A stretch of DNA of 5,929 bases from assembly GCA_016192885.1 (NCBI GenBank), contig JACPTH010000076.1, positions 1-5,929 of the forward strand, read 5' to 3'. This DNA comes from a bacterium. GTDB taxonomy: Bacteria > Muiribacteriota > Ozemobacteria > Ozemobacterales > Ozemobacteraceae. Positions 5,171 through 5,929 of the stretch are shown here, one piece after another. Both the position numbers and the translations under genes were made by a program. Positions within the stretch are counted from its first letter, which is position 1; the number at the start of each line of letters is the position of its first letter. The notes beneath the pieces are model-generated. The model did no database searches, was not told the DNA's origin, and saw nothing but the letters and a program-made list of their open reading frames with translations.

Positions 5171-5395
5171 TTATATTATCTTTTCAAGAATGAGAATTTC
5201 AGAGGATAAATAGGGTTTTACGTCACCCGTTAATGTGAATCCAATACTTTGCCAAAACGGAAGAACAATTTCGTTTGATCTTATTACACCCAATCGAATC
5301 TTTTTGAAAATTTTCCAATCGCGAAAAAGATTTTCAATTTTACAATAAGATTTGGCACCATATCCCTGTCGCTTAATTGCCTGTAAAAAAACTTC
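5171..5395 (-). pseudogene. GNAT acetyltransferase remnant, C-terminal part only
   Basis: A frame of 74 codons ending with TAA (5171-5173) reads as the second half of a GNAT N-acetyltransferase. It shows the acetyl-CoA pyrophosphate loop KRQGYGAKSY (residues 8-17), then KKIRLGVIRSNEIVLPFWQ (31-49), the motif B core FWQSIGF (47-53), and TGDVKPY followed by SEILILEK (65-72), an order typical of one acetyltransferase family that transfers acetyl groups to amines. It has no usable start codon before the loop and is closed upstream by TGA (5396-5398). One frame over, across a run of seven T (5385-5391 on this strand), the sequence reads ILAFNEKFF. With one more T the two parts would join as NEKFFLQAIKRQGYG, the usual strand before the loop. 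So both a one-base loss and the absence of the N-terminal half, cut off near the ftsH stop at 5426, are suggested. Any trace of the fragment upstream of 5412 would fall in ftsH. It is not likely to be functional. Confidence 0.65.
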
Positions 5396-5425
5396 TCATT
5401 AAAAGCCAAAATACTTTGGTGAAAG

Positions 5426-5929
5426 CTAGGAGTTTGAAGGTTCCGGGTGCAAGTTTTCAAGGGGCGGCGAAGGGGTCTCCGAACCCGTGGGAGTTGGAGC
5501 AGCGGTCGGTGGGTTCCCGGAATTCGCGGGTAATGGAGCAAGCTCCTGGCCAGCAATTAATTGTTTAAGTTCATCACCGCTTATTGTTTCGCGTTCAATC
5601 AAAATCTTGGAAACTTTCTGGAGGAATTCTTTCCGAGAAGTCAAAATTTTTCTCGCGGTCTCATAGGCGGTATCTATTAGGCGCCTTATTTCGCTATCAA
5701 TTTTCTTGGCAATCTCTTCGGAAACGTCCCTGCGTTGGTTAAAATCTCTTCCTAGAAAAACCGCGTGGTCTTCGTCACCGAGAGAGATTGGACCAATTTC
5801 ATCACTCATTCCCAATTCGCACACCATTTTTCGAGCTATTTTTGTCGCCCGATCGATATCATTTTTGGCCCCTGAAGTGATTTCCCCAATAACAATTTCT
5901 TCGGCCACGCGCCCACCCAACAAAATACA
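5426..5929 (-). CDS. ftsH: ATP-dependent zinc metalloprotease FtsH, C-terminal part
   Basis: The frame is open to the right edge of the window and ends at TAG (5426-5428), giving the last 167 residues of FtsH. This membrane-anchored AAA+ protease forms hexamers and degrades misplaced membrane proteins and regulators. The visible part starts in the M41 peptidase domain at LLGGRVAEEIVIGE, just after the HExxH site, and includes TSGAKNDI, whose Asp is the third zinc ligand, then ARKMVCELGMSDEIGP, the VFLGRDFNQRRDVSEEIAKK segment and the helical end (IDTAYETARKIL, SGDELKQLIAGQ). The final 35 or so residues are a low-complexity proline-, threonine- and serine-rich tail, common and variable in FtsH. 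The AAA+ module, transmembrane helices and HExxH lie outside. A very weak hairpin (5406-5419, CCAAA/TTTGG) follows the stop. Downstream on the same strand is the GNAT remnant. The lone TTG at 5921-5923 is an internal leucine codon, not a start. Confidence 0.96.
   Translation of the reverse strand, partial: CILLGGRVAEEIVIGEITSGAKNDIDRATKIARKMVCELGMSDEIGPISLGDEDHAVFLGRDFNQRRDVSEEIAKKIDSEIRRLIDTAYETARKILTSRKEFLQKVSKILIERETISGDELKQLIAGQELAPLPANSGNPPTAAPTPTGSETPSPPLENLHPEPSNS

Noticed and set aside
5284..5556. Minus-strand open frame of 90 codons across the ftsH end
   Set aside because: Most of it is the FtsH tail read in another frame, rich in Arg/Pro as expected from proline-rich coding. Only the short stretch ILAFNEKFF near 5386-5412 may be the upstream piece of the GNAT remnant.
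5377..5568. Plus-strand open frame of 63 codons
   Set aside because: Antisense to the FtsH tail, with no ribosome site or recognisable motif.

Overview
The window is bacterial: Shine-Dalgarno-led genes, a peptidoglycan precursor enzyme (D-Ala-D-Ala ligase) and an FtsH protease. Base composition is moderately AT-rich and looks even across the genes. The mix of a VWFA-related surface-type protein, a bacterial deoxyhypusine-synthase-like enzyme and a GAF-PAS sensor is typical of uncultured, Gram-negative-type lineages. Nothing in it fixes the phylum, and I do not assign one.

Left part, plus strand. Positions 1-780 hold the 3' part of a von Willebrand factor A protein whose start lies before the window. 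From 776 to 1014 there is a short non-coding insertion with the full anatomy of a MITE: an 8-bp direct repeat (AATGAAAT) on each side, 27-bp terminal inverted repeats with 24 matches including a perfect 20-bp block, and nested palindromes inside. The duplicated target overlaps the stop codon of the VWFA gene. After it come a weak promoter candidate, a perfect 14-bp palindrome directly before the ribosome binding site, and an intact ddl gene (1083-2198).

Right part, minus strand, convergent with ddl. Reading leftwards from the right edge: the C-terminal end of ftsH (5426-5929, cut by the window edge); a decayed GNAT acetyltransferase fragment (5171-5395); a plausible extended -10 promoter; a MazG/dCTPase-like nucleotide pyrophosphohydrolase (4723-5094); a three-helix membrane protein of unknown role (4333-4704); an orphan GAF-PAS sensor without an output domain (3293-4249); and a deoxyhypusine-synthase-family enzyme (2286-3209). 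Spacing of 18 to 83 bases makes the last four a likely transcription unit. I see no shared pathway: nucleotide-pool cleaning, a membrane protein, a signal sensor and a polyamine-type enzyme.

The most notable points are the MITE, with IS66-like ends and target duplication; the DHS-like protein, which keeps the catalytic EAVSWGK lysine but appears to lack about 60 residues in its middle; and the GNAT fragment, whose frame breaks at a run of seven T. I did not find a defence island, CRISPR array, RNA gene or clearly new multi-gene system.
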